NCBI RefSeq assembly: GCF_002775205.1 | Contig: NC_036455.1 | Span: 5,246,501 to 5,310,500 of the forward strand | Source: Xiphophorus maculatus | Taxonomy: Eukaryota; Chordata; Actinopteri; Cyprinodontiformes; Poeciliidae | Length of the DNA: 64,000 nt | Direction of reading: 5' to 3' | Shown: in pieces, positions 61,517 through 64,000 of the stretch | Layout of the letters: every line of letters begins with the position of its first letter | How positions within the stretch are numbered: the stretch's first letter is position 1 | Translations under genes and position numbers: made by a program | Notes under the pieces: model-generated | What the model was told of the DNA's origin: nothing | What the model saw: the letters and a program-made list of their open reading frames with translations, nothing else | Databases searched by the model: none

Positions 61517-62590
61517 AGTCGCCGTCTCTGGGTGTTTCCCAACAGAGAGAAGAGAAGCTTGATTGGACAATAGGTGTGAATCCCTGTTCGTTTTGCAACA
61601 GGGATTCTGTGGTCTCACTATTTGTCTATTGTTAAGGAAAGGAGGTTGTTATGTGAAGCTGAAAAGGCCGTTTCAGTTCTGGGTTGGGGGAGTAACACTT
61701 AGCTGGTATCAGGATCAAAGACATGCTGCTGTTATGTGTTACTGTAGAAGTTTATAGGAGAGCAGCTTGATCTCATGACAAGATCATGCAGACACACGAT
61801 CTCATCATGTCTGCATGATGGAATCATGCAGACACAATCTAAAGCACAAGAGGGGTGAGGAGCACTTTATAAAATGTTCCACTACATGTGCACTGAACCT
61901 GGAAGCTCTTTGCTGGGATCTATCCCCGTGTCGCTGAGACATGAAGATATAACCTGTTTTTAAATGCTACAATCACTTTGCAGTTCAAAACAGTTTCTAA
62001 AAATGCTCAAGCCCAGGGCTGTAAAACTCATTTACATTTAGGTCCATATCAAAAATCTACATGTTCTTAAAGGACTGGTTGTGCCAGAATATTTGATGAA
62101 ACCCATTAAATTGTTACATTTAATGGGTTTGCTGAAACAACAAAAAGCTGTTTTAGCATTCAATAAGTGTCTCTTAAAATTAAAAAATATTTAAGATCTT
62201 TTCACACTGATCAGTTCATCCAGGATTTTATTGTTTTTCTGGTTTTTCTGCAATCAAAATCACAGATTTTATGGTTCTAATTTAGAAATATTTGTAAGGA
62301 ATTTGTACAACATTTGCTCTAGTGCCTGATGTTAATTGTGACTTTTTATTAATCACTGTATTGGTCACAGATTATAACTTGACATCAAGTAAGGCTGAAG
62401 CATCAGTCACTTCAATTCAGTGTTTTGGCCAATTTTGGGAAAAAAATCAGTAAAACCAGAAAACATTTGGGAATTTGTAGATTTTGTGTGAATTTTACAG
62501 ATTTGAGAAAAACTGGAGGGAAAATTTAGGTAATTTATAATAAATAATGATTTCTAAGCTTCTGTGACAGAAAGAGCCAATCACAGCTCC

Positions 62591-62604
62591 AGTTTCAGTT
62601 TGAC
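62591..62604 (+). promoter_or_regulatory. ISRE-like, CCAAT and TATA elements, GIMAP copy C
   Basis: Same promoter as copy B: AGTTTCAGTTTGAC with one departure from the ISRE consensus, a CCAAT box upstream and TATAAAA at 62615-62621. Confidence 0.55.
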
Positions 62605-62696
62605 TGTGGATCTGTATAAAAGGCCTGTGCAGGATCCACACTGGACTCAGTACTTCACTGCAACCGCAGCGTCTGCACTGCTCTCTCTGACTGATC

Positions 62697-62739
62697 ATGG
62701 CCAGCGACAAGTTCAGCCCAAACAAGACCTACAACTGTG
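62697..62739 (+). CDS. GIMAP copy C, first exon only (partial)
   Basis: Exon 1 is identical in sequence to copy B (MASDKFSPNKTYNC followed by G and a GTAAGT donor). The intron is the same as in copy B to about 63262. No second exon (G domain) occurs in the remaining 1.2 kb, so the gene either continues beyond the window after a longer intron or is an orphan promoter and exon. The intact promoter, start and donor favour a functional or recently functional copy. Confidence 0.6.
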
Positions 62740-63260
62740 GTAAGTCAGGATAACTTTATGTTGAGTTTGTGCTGATGTGGAAATTATCCACCAACAAAAA
62801 CATGCATTTCACTTTCACTCCTCTTTCTTCTTATTCTACCTCATGTTTCAATATAATCATGGACTTTAATTTCTTGGGTAAACTTGTGTGATATTCAAAT
62901 GACCACTGATTGTATTTTGATATTATTTTATATTTTTCTTTTTAAACTATAACTAAATATATTAAATAATTGCAGGACTGTAGCCCCACCCTTCTTGACC
63001 TTAGCTTCATCTCAATTTAATCATTCTAACCAAATATAAAGCAGCTTTATCTGAATTTGTATATTAATTGCTGTAAAAGTGTAGCTTGTCTCTGCGCCGC
63101 CATAAATCCAATTAAAAAGCAGTAAAAGGTTTTGCACGGCCACTAAAGATGCAACCAAGGAGAGAAGTACACAGAAAGATACAGGATCTGTTAAGAGCTG
63201 TGAGCTGCGCTAAAGTAAATAAAAGAGAGAATTTCTTTGTAGAGGTGAAGATTTATCACA

Positions 63261-63504
63261 GATTTCAAAGTAAAATAAAAACAGCAGAACGTGGATAATG
63301 TAGGAAATATCGGCCCCTTCCAGAGTGCAATGGTCTGCCATGTTTGCTGCCCCTTACTGTTTGCTGCTAACAGTAAGGGGCGGGAACAGACCATGTGGCA
63401 GTCTCACACCATATTTGGAAATGGGACTAGTGCACTCTGGATATGTAGGGGGCGCTATTTCCTATATTATCCGTGGCCTCCCGTTTATACTTTAATTTGA
63501 AATC
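63261..63504. mobile_element. Foldback MITE, about 244 bp
   Basis: Ends are GATTTCAAAGTAAA and, inverted, GATTTCAAATTAAAG; the arms also pair through GTGGATAATGTAGGAAATA / GATAATATAGGAAATAG and CCAGAGTGCA. A central second palindrome pairs CCCCTTACTGTT with AACAGTAAGGGG. The element can thus fold almost completely. No coding frame; the superfamily is not resolved. Confidence 0.8.
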
Positions 63505-64000
63505 GGTGATATCTTTACTTTGAACAAGGACTTTCACTCTCAGCATGTATTTTAACTTCTCCTTTATGCTACTGCCTCAACTAACATGAATACATCCTAT
63601 GTAATATTAATTCCAGCATTACTGGTACCATAAAAGATAAACTATCTAATAAAACAAAAAACTTTTTTATTTTCTTAAGGATGTACAGCAAATTAAGTGA
63701 CATAAACATGACTTGAAAGTGGATCCAGTTTCACTAAAGGGCCAAATTGTTGAATCTGGTTGGCCCTTTGTTGGCTAATTTTAAATACACAAAGTATTTA
63801 AAATTAGCACATTTTAAATACTTTGGGTAATTCCTGGACAGTCAACTTACCTTTGCTATATTTTTAAGAACTGTTGTCAGAGACTCTATTTTTAAGAAGA
63901 TCCAGTGATCTTGGGGTTACCAGACTAGAGCTTGTGTACAAGACAACATTGAGAGTTTTAACTTTTCATCTTTTCAGCTGGTTTGGTCACATGAGCTGCA
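63505..64000. other. Right edge, no gene recognised
   Basis: AT-rich sequence with two adjacent perfect hairpins (63736-63769 and 63774-63808). No GIMAP second exon is visible before the window ends. Confidence 0.4.

Larger units (their letters stand above)
61517..63262 (+). repeat. Segmental duplication, right copy (promoter, exon 1, intron of GIMAP C)
   Basis: Nearly identical counterpart of 57046-58675. Homology stops at about 63262, exactly where a foldback element begins, and does not resume beyond it, so the duplication break or a later rearrangement lies there. Confidence 0.85.

Noticed and set aside
61393-61757. Plus-strand frames of 80 and 64 codons before GIMAP C
   Set aside because: They overlap each other in different frames, and the matching sequence in the left duplicate is interrupted by stops, so coding is unlikely.

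Overview
The window is vertebrate nuclear DNA, most likely from a teleost fish. Genes are split by GT-AG introns and lie far apart in AT-rich sequence full of small transposon remnants. The gene content (osbpl10, tmem42, zdhhc3, exosc7, a GIMAP cluster) and the repeat types (hAT, piggyBac and CACTG-ended MITEs) fit a spiny-rayed fish. The species cannot be told from sequence alone.

Layout. Positions 1-12584 are probably intron 1 of osbpl10, which reads on the minus strand; its first coding exon is 12585-12838 in a GC-rich promoter. Positions 12.9-25 kb are intergenic and repeat-rich: two hAT-like elements, CACTG-ended elements, one of two nearly identical piggyBac-like MITEs, and a probable solo LTR. 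tmem42 lies on the plus strand (25323-27062, 3 exons, 156 aa). zdhhc3 lies on the minus strand (35072-40237 coding, 6 exons, 298 aa, with a 5' non-coding exon near 42.5 kb). exosc7 lies on the plus strand (45432-49280, 8 exons, 291 aa). TMEM42, ZDHHC3 and EXOSC7 are also close together on human 3p21.31, so this block is conserved synteny.

Positions 51-64 kb hold a young tandem cluster of GIMAP/AIG1-type immune GTPases: copy A (437 aa), copy B (345 aa), and the first exon of copy C, which runs off the right end. Between A and B lies a broken copy of the 3' part of exosc7 that retains intron sequence. This suggests that one duplicated block carried the exosc7 tail together with a GIMAP gene. 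Copies B and C share a later, nearly identical duplication of promoter, exon 1 and intron. Copy A has a perfect interferon-response element match and a six-unit 33-bp repeat encoding an 11-residue coiled-coil heptad-like (hendecad) array; copy B lacks the array.

I did not find a clearly novel biochemical system. The most interesting material is the GIMAP/exosc7-pseudogene duplication, the coiled-coil repeat expansion, the piggyBac-like MITE pair differing at one base, a uORF ending one base before the zdhhc3 start, and a phase-compatible candidate alternative first exon for osbpl10.
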